Shown one piece after another: positions 29,215 through 38,716 of a stretch of 64,000 bases of DNA. Made by a program: the position numbers and the translations under genes. The notes under the pieces are model-generated. The model saw only the letters and a list, made by a program, of their open reading frames with translations, did not search any database and was not told where the DNA came from. Position 1 is the first letter of the stretch. Each line of letters starts with the position of its first letter. Where the stretch lies: NCBI GenBank assembly GCA_023091665.1, contig JALJCQ010000024.1, positions 434,001 through 498,000 on the forward strand, in the 5' to 3' direction. The stretch is from Pythium myriotylum. Its lineage: Eukaryota; Oomycota; Peronosporomycetes; Pythiales; Pythiaceae.

Positions 29215-30411
29215 TCACCCTGCTATTGCAGTTGGCGTGGACTGAGCGAACGTAGTGGCAGCAAAGTCGGCCATGAGACTGATTCCTCGTGCTGACGTTG
29301 AGTTCAGAGACTCGGGGAAGAAGTAGAACGCATGTGGTGCGTTCTCGATCACGTCGAGCTTCCAGCCCTTGAGGCCACAACGCGTTGCCTTCTCCATCAA
29401 CTTTGTGGCGTGCGGGAGAACGTAGTCAAGCGCAGCCCCTTGAATGTATATGGGAGGAAGTCCTTTGAGATCACAGTCGAGTGGAGACGCGTCCCCCCAC
29501 GTGGACGGGTTTCCTTCTCCCGGATAGTATGCAGTCGCGATTGACCTGTCGGCCTTCTCTGTCAATACGCATCGTGGGGTTGGTCGCTCGTCTCCTTGCA
29601 CTCTCAAACCCACGTACGGGCACGCGAGGATCCCAGCCAATGGCAGTAGCTCAGGGTTCGAGTCACGCACTCGGAGCAGTGTAGATAACACCAATGCACT
29701 GCCTGCGCTGTCGCCTGCGACGATCACTTGCGAGGGAGAGATCCCGAGATCCTTCACAACGTATTCGTACATTGCGAGTGCGTCCTCTGCTGGAGCTGGA
29801 TACGGATGCTGTGGCGTTTTGCGAATATCCGTGATCAGCACGTCGACATCAACCATGAGCTTATCACCAAGTTCAGCTTCGAGACGGTCTTGGATCTGGC
29901 TTTGGAGGCGATGTATCGTGAGCGTGTACATTCGAGGATTCAGTGCGGCCAGCCCTCCGCCATGGAAGTACACCACGACAAATCGGCGTTGAGGCATAGA
30001 CTGGGTTCTCTTCTGACGAGCCGCCGTGGACCGAAGCCAGATATGAGTCAGTCCGTTATGCTCAAAGAATTCAATGCGGGCGCCGAGAGGGAATTTGACC
30101 AAACCGCAGACCACGACTCCGATCACCTCACACACGAGCCGAATGTGCTGCGCTCGCCGAGGGTCGAGCATGAAGTCACTGTAATGAGTCATGCCCATTC
30201 GCATCAAGTCACAGAGGAGCTCGTACACGAGTGTCCACTCAGGGAACGAAGGCTGGAATCCGTTGGACACAAAGCGCACAGAAGTGCCGACGACTGTGAA
30301 AATGGCACGCGCAACAAGCATGGGAAGATGCCACGGCTTCTCACAAAACCCTCCGAATATGAGCCAGAGGATCGCCCAGCGCGTCGCGAACGTCAGCAAA
30401 GTCCAGAGCAT
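29215..30411 (-). CDS. Membrane-anchored HSL-type alpha/beta hydrolase, array copy 11 (divergent)
   Basis: 398 residues, ATG at 30411; the most divergent copy. The anchor reads EKPWHLP and the family block SNGFQPSFPEWTL, so the ARGCKP signature is lost. HGGG 150-153, Ser236 in GDSAGSAL, Asp329, His360 (APHAF) are kept. LANYRK, near-invariant elsewhere, is LITDIRK here. GDERKxPYC is GDERPTPRC and the following GDASPxHCDL is GDASPLDCDL. Probably still active, perhaps with a different substrate. Confidence 0.88.
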   Translation of the reverse strand: MLWTLLTFATRWAILWLIFGGFCEKPWHLPMLVARAIFTVVGTSVRFVSNGFQPSFPEWTLVYELLCDLMRMGMTHYSDFMLDPRRAQHIRLVCEVIGVVVCGLVKFPLGARIEFFEHNGLTHIWLRSTAARQKRTQSMPQRRFVVVYFHGGGLAALNPRMYTLTIHRLQSQIQDRLEAELGDKLMVDVDVLITDIRKTPQHPYPAPAEDALAMYEYVVKDLGISPSQVIVAGDSAGSALVLSTLLRVRDSNPELLPLAGILACPYVGLRVQGDERPTPRCVLTEKADRSIATAYYPGEGNPSTWGDASPLDCDLKGLPPIYIQGAALDYVLPHATKLMEKATRCGLKGWKLDVIENAPHAFYFFPESLNSTSARGISLMADFAATTFAQSTPTAIAG

Positions 30412-30579
30412 CGCGATGTTCGCCGATCGTCAAGCTGCAGTTTGCCGAGTGGTGTTGAGTGGCTCGACTTCGAAAAAAGAAGAAAAGTTCGGACGGTCAT
30501 CAGCGACGTTGATCACCAATGATACAGTAGTCACTCAGGTATCCTTAGTGCAGACGATCCACTGGTCACTTCGCTGCCT

Positions 30580-31872
30580 TCAAGATTCGGAAGGTCTCAC
30601 CTGCCCGAGTGTCCTCGCCAAAGCGGTGGCTGTAAACGTAGCCATCGCGTCGACGCCGCGGGCAGCGCATGGCAGCAGTGGCGTCGGCACGAAGGAGAAC
30701 GCGTGGGACACGTTGGGAAAGACCTCTAGCTGCCAGTCCTCTGCACCGTCCTGCCGAGCCTTCTCTAGCAACCGCTGCGAGTGTGAGAGGATGTAATCTA
30801 GCTCGGCGGCCTGAATGTACACGGGCGGGAGATCCCGCAAGTTGCAATGGACTGGTGAGGCATACCCCCACGTGGACGGGTCTCCCTGTCGTGGGTGGAA
30901 ACGCGAGTTGATGGAGCGGACCACCTTGTCAGCGAGGATACAGTATGGCAGCTTGCGCTCGTCAGACTCGACCTCGAGGTCTACGTATGGACACATCAAA
31001 ACGCCCGCGGCAGGCAAAAGATCCGGACTCTCGTCTCGAAGACGAAGGAGCGTAGCCATGGCCAGTCCCGCGCCTGCACTGTCTCCAGCCACAACGACCT
31101 CTGACGGCCGGACGTTCAGCGTCTGGATAACATACTTGTACATCAACATCGCGTCTTGGGCTGGGATGGGATACGGATGCTCCGGGATCTTGCGGTAGTT
31201 GGCGAGCAGTAGATCAACTTGGAGCTCTTCAGAACCAGCGATCGCTTCGAGTCGTTGCTGGGTCTGACGCTGGAGCTCGCACGCAAAGTGCATGTAGAAC
31301 CGTGGACTAAGAACGGCAAATCCGCCGCCGTGGTAGTAGACCACAACGACGCGACGCCGCGATGCCTGGCTGCACTTTGACCGAACCCAGATGTGCTCGA
31401 GGCCATTGTGCTCGAAGGTCTCAGTTGCGCACTTCAGTCGACGGGCGGTAAAGTGTCCGACTGCAGAGCCGATGACTTCGCTTTGACGACGAAGGAACCG
31501 AGCGCAATCAGGAAGCAGGAGGCGGTCGCCGTAATTGGATAACAGACACCGCGCAACCGCTTGCACCACTTCGAATGGCAGCGTCCACTCTGCAAAGCGC
31601 GGCCTGGACCCTCTTGCGGCGTACTCAGTCAAGGTGAAGCCGATCGTGTAGGCCACACGCACCGCGACACCTGGGAGCTGCCACGGCTTGTCATAAAATG
31701 CGCCAAAGACCAGCCGTAAAGCAGCCCACACCGAGCCGACCACAGCGGCGTGCTGGAGGACACGCGTGAGACTGGCACGATTGATGAGAAGAACCCAGAG
31801 GACCCCGCGCGAGTGAAGTTGGCGCACAAGCCGGAGAGCGAGCGAGTGCTTGGCATTGTCGACAGAGACCAT
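30580..31872 (-). CDS. Membrane-anchored HSL-type alpha/beta hydrolase, array copy 12
   Basis: 430 residues from the ATG at 31872, favoured by homology (MVS start). An upstream in-frame ATG at 31968 would add 32 residues. HGGG 181-184, Ser266, Asp359, His390 in VSHAF. Paired with copy 10 by GSVWAAL, DKPWQLPG, FLRRQSEV and NYRKIPEHP. The usual WGDASP is WGYASP, so a normally conserved aspartate is replaced. Confidence 0.9.
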   Translation of the reverse strand: MVSVDNAKHSLALRLVRQLHSRGVLWVLLINRASLTRVLQHAAVVGSVWAALRLVFGAFYDKPWQLPGVAVRVAYTIGFTLTEYAARGSRPRFAEWTLPFEVVQAVARCLLSNYGDRLLLPDCARFLRRQSEVIGSAVGHFTARRLKCATETFEHNGLEHIWVRSKCSQASRRRVVVVYYHGGGFAVLSPRFYMHFACELQRQTQQRLEAIAGSEELQVDLLLANYRKIPEHPYPIPAQDAMLMYKYVIQTLNVRPSEVVVAGDSAGAGLAMATLLRLRDESPDLLPAAGVLMCPYVDLEVESDERKLPYCILADKVVRSINSRFHPRQGDPSTWGYASPVHCNLRDLPPVYIQAAELDYILSHSQRLLEKARQDGAEDWQLEVFPNVSHAFSFVPTPLLPCAARGVDAMATFTATALARTLGQVRPSES

Positions 31873-32374
31873 GGCGGCTTGAGTCGCGAAGAACGAAATC
31901 GAGAGTGATTCGTGCAACGAAAATGCGAGTCGCGTTCTCTCTCCATGGCGGTCCAAGGTGATTTCCATCTGGTGATCTTAGGGCTTCCATCTGGACTCTG
32001 AGGCATCCATTACTGTAAGCCGCGCCATATCGTAATGGACGGCCACGCGAACAGTTTGGCCGCAGTAATCGGAGAATGCGAGCACCGTAATATCACAGCG
32101 ACATGTTCCCGTCACAGACAGGCAGCACCACGAAAGGTCACGAGGGTACCTCAGTCTCGCATTGCCGGGGCACCTCCGTGCATGGAGCAACAGCAACCTC
32201 TTTCGTCCATGTTCATGCTATCGTTTCGGAAGTGCAATCGCGCCCAGCGAATGACCATGCCGAGTGGTGATGATGGCGCAGCGTCACCGTGTCGATCCAG
32301 ACCATTGGAGCCATCAATCTGCGACGGGGGGATCTGCTTGTTCCCTCACAGAGAAGACGCTATTGTGCGATCCG
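31873..32374. other. Divergent intergenic promoter region
   Basis: 502 bp between copies 12 (minus) and 13 (plus). Open frames extend into it from both genes without conserved content. Confidence 0.5.
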
Positions 32375-33598
32375 ATGCTGCTGTTCCTCCTGCGCCACCC
32401 GCGCGTTGCCATGGCGCTACGTCGCGCTGCCCAAGCTGGCTCAATCTACGGTTTGCTTTGGCTCGCAGTCGGTGGCTGGTACGAGTATCCGTGGGAGCTG
32501 CCCGGTGTGACCTTACGACTCCTGTACACCACGGCAGTGACCATCACCGAGTACATCGCGCGTGGATGGAGGCCGCTGTTCGAGGAGTGGACCCTGGGCT
32601 TTGAGATCGCCCGGGCTGTATCGAGAGCATTTGTCGGCAACTATGGTCATCGAATTGGCATCGCACGGAACGCACAAATCATCCGTAAACAGACGGAGAT
32701 CACCGGGACGATCGCAGGCTTCTTCGCGTGCTACCAGCATGGCACGAGCACGGAGAGTTTGTGGTTCAATGAACTCGAGCACATGTGGGTTCGCTCGGCG
32801 GCTGGCCGATCGCCTACGGCGCTTCGCCTCGTTGTACTATTTTTCCATGGCGGAGGCTACGCGGTCAACAGCCCCCGCATGTACATCCCGTTCGGTAGCG
32901 AGCTTCAGCACCGTCTGCGAAACTGTCTCTGTCGCGTCACGTTCCCTCATGAAGATGTGCAGGTCGAGGTATTGCTCGCCAACTACCGCAAGACGCCAGA
33001 ACATCGCCATCCGATCCCACCTTTGGATGCGTTGGCTATGTACAAGTACTTGATCGACGTGGAGCAGCTCAGACCGCAGCAGATCATAGTCGCCGGCGAC
33101 AGCGCGGGTGCGAGTCTCGCTATCGCGACGATGCTTCGACTCCGTGACTCGAACCAACGTGAGCTCTTGCCGCTCGCAGGGATCCTCTCGTGTCCATTCG
33201 TAGACCTGGAGACAACTGGCGACGAACGCAAAGTCCCGCATTGCATCCTCTCTGACAGGGTTGGCCAAGCAATTCTCGAAACGTATCACCCCCGTGACGG
33301 AGATCCATCAAGCTGGGGCGATGCTTCGCCTGTGCATTGTGATCTTAGTGGGCTGCCGCCAGTATACATCCAGGCTGCTGAGCTGGACTACATCCTCCCG
33401 CATGCTTTACGGCTCGCGCAGAAAGCCCGAGACGATGGTGTCGATGACTGGGAGCTTGAGGTTTTCTCGAACGTCCCACACGTATTTACAAACTTCCCTC
33501 CGTTCGTTCTACCTGCAGCCACCAAAGGTCTTGACGCCATGGCTGCGTACGCAGCGTCGAAATTTGCTGCGCAATTTGAACGCCAGACTGATGCGTAG
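32375..33598 (+). CDS. Membrane-anchored HSL-type alpha/beta hydrolase, array copy 13
   Basis: 407 residues from the ATG at 32375. ATGs at 32270 and 32273 are in frame, but the 32375 start gives the same anchor length as copy 3. Anchor turn EYPWELPG, then ARGWRPLFEEWTL (Cys of ARGC changed to Trp). HGGG 158-161 (FFHGGGYAVNSP), Ser243 in GDSAGASL, Asp338, His369. Last copy of the continuous array. Its stop is 77 bp from that of the prolyl-tRNA synthetase. Confidence 0.9.
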   Translation: MLLFLLRHPRVAMALRRAAQAGSIYGLLWLAVGGWYEYPWELPGVTLRLLYTTAVTITEYIARGWRPLFEEWTLGFEIARAVSRAFVGNYGHRIGIARNAQIIRKQTEITGTIAGFFACYQHGTSTESLWFNELEHMWVRSAAGRSPTALRLVVLFFHGGGYAVNSPRMYIPFGSELQHRLRNCLCRVTFPHEDVQVEVLLANYRKTPEHRHPIPPLDALAMYKYLIDVEQLRPQQIIVAGDSAGASLAIATMLRLRDSNQRELLPLAGILSCPFVDLETTGDERKVPHCILSDRVGQAILETYHPRDGDPSSWGDASPVHCDLSGLPPVYIQAAELDYILPHALRLAQKARDDGVDDWELEVFSNVPHVFTNFPPFVLPAATKGLDAMAAYAASKFAAQFERQTDA

Positions 33599-33675
33599 AC
33601 ATGGGACCTCATTGGAAACTCACAATCTATGAGAATCTGTTTGCGATGTGCCTTGTAACTCTATGTTTCCATCAT

Positions 33676-35565
33676 TCAGATTCCAACCTGAGAGCGGAAG
33701 AAGGCCGCAAGTTCGCTCGGCGGCATGAACGTCTTCTCCATTGACGCACGGGTAAGCACTTCTACGAGGCCATCCTTCACAAAGCGCTTGCCCACCACGA
33801 CTCGATAAGGGTAGCCCAGTAGCTCAGCTTCGGTGAGCTTCGAACCGGGACTCTCATTCCATCGATCATCGAGCATAACTTCATCCCGCCCGAGCCCAAT
33901 AGCCAAATCTCCTGCGATAGACAGAGCAGCCTGGGCAACGGCATCATCTGCCTTCTTACTTCCGATGGACATGACCAAAACCTTGAATGGCGCGATGGCA
34001 ATAGGCCAGATGATGCCGTTAGCGTCATGTGAGCTCTCAACAACAGCTGCGATGAGCCGCGTGACACCCATACCAAAGCATCCCATCTCCATGACTTTTT
34101 GAACAGGCTTCTTTCCTTCTTCGTGAGACGTGAAGGTAACATCGAACGGCTTCGAGTACTTTTGGCCGAGGTAGAAGACGTGACCAACTTCAATGCCTCT
34201 CTTAGATTCCAGTTTGCCTCCCGCGCACTTGGGACATCCATCGCATTCATGAGCGGCGCGAAAATGTCCAAAGTGCAGCTGGACACTCTGATCTGTGGAA
34301 CGTGAAACATCGTGGAGGAATCCGACGAGCGGGTTCTTTTCTCGAAGAGGTGCGGAGGCGAGCGAATCGTCGATAAACACTTGGACTCCCTCAAAACTCA
34401 CCTTGCCAACATCGTCCACTGGACGCATTTCCTCTCCGTTGAAGTATGGCTTGAGCAGTAGATCGTTCACCTCTCGATCGCCGCGCACAAATACAACAGC
34501 TAACCTTGGGGTGGACTGCTGCTCGTTGCCATCTCCAGATGATTCTGCGAAGACTCGACACTTCACACCGCACTTGTTAGCGTCATCAACGGATTTGAAC
34601 TCTGAAGCAAGATGGCGCCAAACTTCAGCACCCTCCAGGGTCCGGACGTGCTCACCCAGATTCGCCACCGTCGTTTCAACACTCGCTTTCTCGATAGGAG
34701 GGCCGTGATCAGCCTCCTCGAGCTTTCCAAAAGCTTTCTCAACGTTCGCCGCATAATCGCAGCCGTCAGCACTGCACGACAGCAGCCCATCTTCACCGAT
34801 TGCAGCAAGCACGTGGAATTCATGCGATAGGTTCCCGCCAATGTTTCCTGAGTCGGCTTCGACCTTGGCGACATTCAGCTGTAGCCGCTGTCGCAAGATA
34901 GTTTCGTAAGCACGGACTACATCCTGGTATGTCACAAGCGCGTTCTCGAAGCTCGTGTCGAACGAGTACATGTCCTTCATAATGAATTCGCGTCCGCGCA
35001 GCAGTCCAAAGCGCGGTCGAATCTCGTCGCGGAATTTCTTCCCGATCTGATACAATCGCAGCGACGCATTCGAGTTGGTGTAGTGTGCAGCGACAAGACT
35101 CGTCACGCTTTCTTCGTGGGTTGGCGCGAGCGTCTGCACGTCACCGCGGCGGTCTTCAAACGCAATGAGTTCTGGTCCGCGGTTCTGCCACCGGCCCGAG
35201 ATCTTCCAGAGGTCAGCCGGGATCATGAGCGGCAGGTCGATCTTGTTGCCCTGGATCGCGTACATCTCCTCGTCGATGATCGCCTCAAGCTTGCTGAGCA
35301 CGCGCTTGCCGAGCGGCAAGAACGAGAACGAGCCGTGGCCGCTCTTGCGGATGAAGCCGCCGCGGATGAGTAGCTGGTGGCTCGGGATCGCGGCATCCGC
35401 CGGGTTCTCCTTCTCGGTCGGGATCCAGAGCTGCGAGCGGCGCGCGAACGCAGGCCGCGAGGCCGCCGCCGACAGCGAGCGCGCGCTGCCGCCCTTTGCG
35501 CGCAGCAGCCGCGTCGAGACGGCGCCGCGTCGCCCGAGAGCCGCCGACGAGTGGCGCAGCATCAT
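33676..35565 (-). CDS. PARS2: Prolyl-tRNA synthetase, bacterial type, probably mitochondrial
   Basis: 629 residues, ATG at 35565 (a second ATG follows at once). The first 45 or so residues are rich in Arg, Ser and Ala with no acidic residues, a typical mitochondrial presequence. Class II core: motif 1 region IRKSGHGSFSFLPLGKRVL, motif 2 RPRFGLLRGREFIMKDMYSF and motif 3 GCFGMGVTRLIAAVVE. Between motifs 2 and 3 lies an insertion domain of bacterial type with a reduced YbaK-like core, then a C-terminal anticodon-binding domain. It charges organellar tRNA-Pro. Divergent from the PHAX gene with 175 bp between the start codons. Confidence 0.93.
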   Translation of the reverse strand: MMLRHSSAALGRRGAVSTRLLRAKGGSARSLSAAASRPAFARRSQLWIPTEKENPADAAIPSHQLLIRGGFIRKSGHGSFSFLPLGKRVLSKLEAIIDEEMYAIQGNKIDLPLMIPADLWKISGRWQNRGPELIAFEDRRGDVQTLAPTHEESVTSLVAAHYTNSNASLRLYQIGKKFRDEIRPRFGLLRGREFIMKDMYSFDTSFENALVTYQDVVRAYETILRQRLQLNVAKVEADSGNIGGNLSHEFHVLAAIGEDGLLSCSADGCDYAANVEKAFGKLEEADHGPPIEKASVETTVANLGEHVRTLEGAEVWRHLASEFKSVDDANKCGVKCRVFAESSGDGNEQQSTPRLAVVFVRGDREVNDLLLKPYFNGEEMRPVDDVGKVSFEGVQVFIDDSLASAPLREKNPLVGFLHDVSRSTDQSVQLHFGHFRAAHECDGCPKCAGGKLESKRGIEVGHVFYLGQKYSKPFDVTFTSHEEGKKPVQKVMEMGCFGMGVTRLIAAVVESSHDANGIIWPIAIAPFKVLVMSIGSKKADDAVAQAALSIAGDLAIGLGRDEVMLDDRWNESPGSKLTEAELLGYPYRVVVGKRFVKDGLVEVLTRASMEKTFMPPSELAAFFRSQVGI

Positions 35566-35740
35566 CGACGTCCTCTCCCTTGTAGCCGCTCGCCGCAGGT
35601 ATGCATTTCAGCAGACTTGTAACTCAAAATGGAATCATGGTATTGTACAAATGATCAATTCTCACAGTATACAGTCTAAGTACGCACCGGGCGTTAAGTT
35701 CGCTTCTCTCCGCGAACGCGACCAAGAAAACCCGAGCTCA

Positions 35741-36403
35741 ATGGACGAGGTGACGGCGCCGCTCGCCGGCGCGCCGGCCGCGCTGGTGCACGCGCCGCAG
35801 CCGCCGCCGCTTGGAGCGTCGCACCGCGAGCCAGAGAGCCAGTCGCGGGGCCGCCGCGCGCGAGGGAGAGCGAGAGGGGGCCGAGGACGCGACCAGCCGA
35901 GCGAAGCGACGCGGCTGCAGCGACCCAAGGTCCAGATGATGCCGCGCGCGCTCGCCGAGATCCTGGAGGAGCCCAAGATCGCGCTGATGCACCGCGTGGT
36001 GAGCATCGCCGGGCCGGACACCGCGTGGAAGGCGCTCATGGAGACGATGACGATCGAGCAGCACGGCGGACTGAGCGTCAACGCCGAGGCCTGCGGCAAG
36101 CCGGCGCACATGCTGCAATCCGACGCGCAGCCGCGTCGGCGTACGAAGGGAGGCGTGTTCCTCACGATGCTCAAGGCCCACGTGCCGAAGGAAACGTACA
36201 AGAAGATCTTTGAGGTCGAGGAGTCGCTGAAGAAGAAGCGCAAGAAGCAGATGCGGCAGGTGAAGTACCAGAAGATGGAGACCAAGATCAACGCGCTGCC
36301 ACTTGAGGAGCTGTTCATCACAAAGACAAATGGCGACGGCTACCAAAACGAGGAAAGGGAGGAAGGCGAAATGGAGGACGACGTCGCGATGGCCGAGAGC
36401 TGA
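35741..36403 (+). CDS. PHAX: PHAX RNA-binding-domain protein (snRNA export adaptor-like)
   Basis: 220 residues from the ATG at 35741. The open frame back to 35165 overlaps the synthetase and is not coding. The N-terminus is Pro/Ala-rich, then RGRRARGRARGGRGR, an RGG-like basic stretch. Residues about 66-158 match the PHAX RNA-binding domain: ALAEILEEPKIALMHRVV, an ETMTIEQHGGL block and RRRTKGGVFLTMLK. A Lys-rich coil (SLKKKRKKQMRQ) and an acidic tail follow. PHAX bridges capped snRNA to CBC and CRM1. This short version lacks a long N-terminal region, so export function is inferred. Confidence 0.85.
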   Translation: MDEVTAPLAGAPAALVHAPQPPPLGASHREPESQSRGRRARGRARGGRGRDQPSEATRLQRPKVQMMPRALAEILEEPKIALMHRVVSIAGPDTAWKALMETMTIEQHGGLSVNAEACGKPAHMLQSDAQPRRRTKGGVFLTMLKAHVPKETYKKIFEVEESLKKKRKKQMRQVKYQKMETKINALPLEELFITKTNGDGYQNEEREEGEMEDDVAMAES

Positions 36404-37458
36404 TGTTACGCACACGTAGGTATTACACGAAAAGGTATGTATGATTTGAGTCTTTTCATCTTCGATGCCTCACGGAGGCCGTTTCCTGGATTCAACTACT
36501 CCGCGGGAAAATCAATAGACGCGCTCACTTGAGCAGTTTGAAGAACTCAGCGATGTGAGTCCGAGCCGCTTGTTCTTGAGCGTTCACCAAATAGACTGAC
36601 AGCCTGAGCGTGATCTACAGCAGCCCAAAGATGTCAACCACTGCTCCGAAGAATCAATAATCTCGACCACGAGAGACCAGTGGGGACAACATGCCCATCG
36701 TGGCGGCAAAATGAGTTATTTTGCGGAGCAGAGCCCAATAACTGGTGTGTGAGGGCACAGATGTTAGACACGACTGTCTGTCTGCCGTGACATGATGCCT
36801 ACCAGTTACTAAAGAAGAGTGCGCAGGCCTTGGTACTCGGACCCTTTTGCTGTGGTGCGCTCAATGGACTAGTCGTAGAAAGCGACGATCAGATCTTAGC
36901 TTTCAAAACAGCTACGCGGAGATTGTAACCAGAGGAGTTCACTGCAGCAGCATAGGCTGACACTTGCGCGGAAGACCGTGTGAACCATAGCAAGGAAGGC
37001 AAGAGGAATGAGAAGCAGCGTCATCGACTGGATGACCACCTTCAGCCCGTTCCTGAAGCGCAGCATCAAGACAAGTTGCAAAACGTATGCAGCGATGAGC
37101 GTCGCCTGTGGTGCGATCAGGAGCCACGTGCGCCAACTAATACGCGAGTTGCAAGTCGCTGGGCGCGCAACTTCTTTGTAAAAATCCCACGTGCAGGCTA
37201 CGAAGCATAGCTATGGGGCTGTGGTGAGTTGTAGTGAGTGCAACAAGCGCGGGGGTTTCTATCCACGTACAAGCGCGGTTTTGAGCTGCGGTAGGATTGA
37301 GTACCGGATGATCTGGGATCGTGAGTCCGTAGACGACGCGAGCATGGCACGCCAGACGTCGCTAATGAGACCCGCCATCCCGCTGAGAATTGAAAAAGTG
37401 CGCCAACCTTGGATTTGGATGAAATAAGTGTAGCCATCTTAGTTGACCCACTACTTCG
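36404..37458. other. Intergenic with a possible degraded membrane-protein exon
   Basis: 1,055 bp between the PHAX gene and the type II membrane protein. Apart from the minus-strand hydrophobic frame at 36896-37200 nothing is recognisable. Confidence 0.5.
36896..37200 (-). pseudogene. Possible remnant exon of a multi-pass membrane protein
   Basis: A minus-strand frame of about 100 codons after an upstream in-frame TAG. It reads a WDFYKEVARPATC block, then two good hydrophobic helices (about WRTWLLIAPQATLIAAYVL and SMTLLLIPLAFLAMVHTVF) separated by RFRNGLK, and ends in a stop at 36896. Helix-loop-helix with a basic loop looks like real coding sequence, but no start, partner exon or family was found. 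It could also be a terminal exon of an undetected gene. Confidence 0.3.
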
Positions 37459-38682
37459 ATGCGACAGTTGAGTGTTCTCCATTGCGGGGACGAGGCAATC
37501 TACGTGGCTGCTCTGTGGCAACAGACCTTGAAGATGGCTTGGCCGCGCACACCTCTCCATGCGTACGATCGATTTGGCTTCTACCACAATGACGAAGATC
37601 CTGGTGAGTCTGAGGACAGCCAGATTGAGTTGGATGAGGACGAAGGAGCGAGTCGCTGTAGCACCCACTGCTATTCAAAATCGCCCGCGAACGAAAGCAA
37701 GGCCGCGTTTCAGCCTTCGTACACTTACAGTGAGGAACAGGCGCAGGATGAACTTCGAGCTGACCGTCGTGTAGCACGAATGCGCGATGCTCTTTGCTTC
37801 AGTCTGTGTGTATTTTGCGCTGTGGTTGTCGTGTCGTTCATTGGTTTGGCACTCAGTGGTTCACCCACTGCTCAAGCACAGACAGCGAGCTTGCTTCAAC
37901 TCGTGGGCCGATCGCCAATGGTCCACTTCACAATCACCCCGAAACCACACATGGTGATCGAAAAGTACGGGAAGAGGCGCGAGGAGACAACAGATTTCTA
38001 TGGCTTCACGCTGATTGAAGGTCAGCTCTTTCCCTCGACCAATCTCGATCAAGATGGTGCAAACCGACTGGAGTTAAAAGGCTGGATACACGTGGAAACA
38101 AACACGAGTGTCAAATATGACATCGTCATTTTGGATCACCGTGGGCTCCTCATGAAGCGATCAGTGCCCAAGTCTCGCGGTACGCGATGCCTCACATCCC
38201 GCGACATTCCTCCACTCCATTACCTCGATTCGGCAGCAGACAAAGCCTTCGAGGCACACGATTGGAGCAGTTTTCGCATGAACTGTTCCTCTACTGGCAC
38301 AGCCCCCGTGGAGACCATCTTTGCTCATATCCCATTCGTGTTCTGTCCAGGAGATCTCATGGTAAGGGAATACTCCCCGTTCCCGGAGCAAATCGTCGGT
38401 CCAAATGTGAAGACACAGTCGCAAACACTCTGGATTCATGGCGAACGACTTCTGATCGAAGCTGTGCTCATCAGCAACCGAGAGGAGGCCGAGCAAAGCG
38501 AGGCACTTGAGATCTGGGGCAATACTTCCGTAGACTTTATCGGGAGGTGCCCATATCTGGAAGCCCCGCTCGCAACTTACACACCACGATCATCAGAGCT
38601 CCTGCGCGGGCTTTTTGGAAACACAACGAGACTAGACTCGGGAAACGGGAGGGGCAATCAATCCAAGGTTAATCGAGACTAG
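37459..38682 (+). CDS. Single-pass type II membrane protein, unknown function
   Basis: 407 residues, ATG at 37459; a second in-frame ATG at 37534 is possible. An acidic N-terminal cytosolic part of about 105 residues (DEDPGESEDSQ, ELDEDEG) is followed by a helix at about 111-132. An extracytoplasmic domain of about 270 residues has several N-x-S/T sequons and paired cysteines (TRCL, RMNCS, FVFCPG, GRCPY). No known domain recognised. The stop is 34 bp from that of the convergent START-like gene, so their 3' UTRs must overlap. Confidence 0.8.
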   Translation: MRQLSVLHCGDEAIYVAALWQQTLKMAWPRTPLHAYDRFGFYHNDEDPGESEDSQIELDEDEGASRCSTHCYSKSPANESKAAFQPSYTYSEEQAQDELRADRRVARMRDALCFSLCVFCAVVVVSFIGLALSGSPTAQAQTASLLQLVGRSPMVHFTITPKPHMVIEKYGKRREETTDFYGFTLIEGQLFPSTNLDQDGANRLELKGWIHVETNTSVKYDIVILDHRGLLMKRSVPKSRGTRCLTSRDIPPLHYLDSAADKAFEAHDWSSFRMNCSSTGTAPVETIFAHIPFVFCPGDLMVREYSPFPEQIVGPNVKTQSQTLWIHGERLLIEAVLISNREEAEQSEALEIWGNTSVDFIGRCPYLEAPLATYTPRSSELLRGLFGNTTRLDSGNGRGNQSKVNRD

Positions 38683-38716
38683 ATTTCGCACGAGAAAAAC
38701 GACATAGCTCACTTTT

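Noticed and set aside
29728..30522. 264-codon plus-strand frame over hydrolase copy 11
   Set aside because: Antisense shadow; similar frames appear opposite other hydrolases.
35165..35740. Upstream extension of the PHAX frame
   Set aside because: It runs antisense through the prolyl-tRNA synthetase presequence and motif 1. The domain-supported start is 35741.
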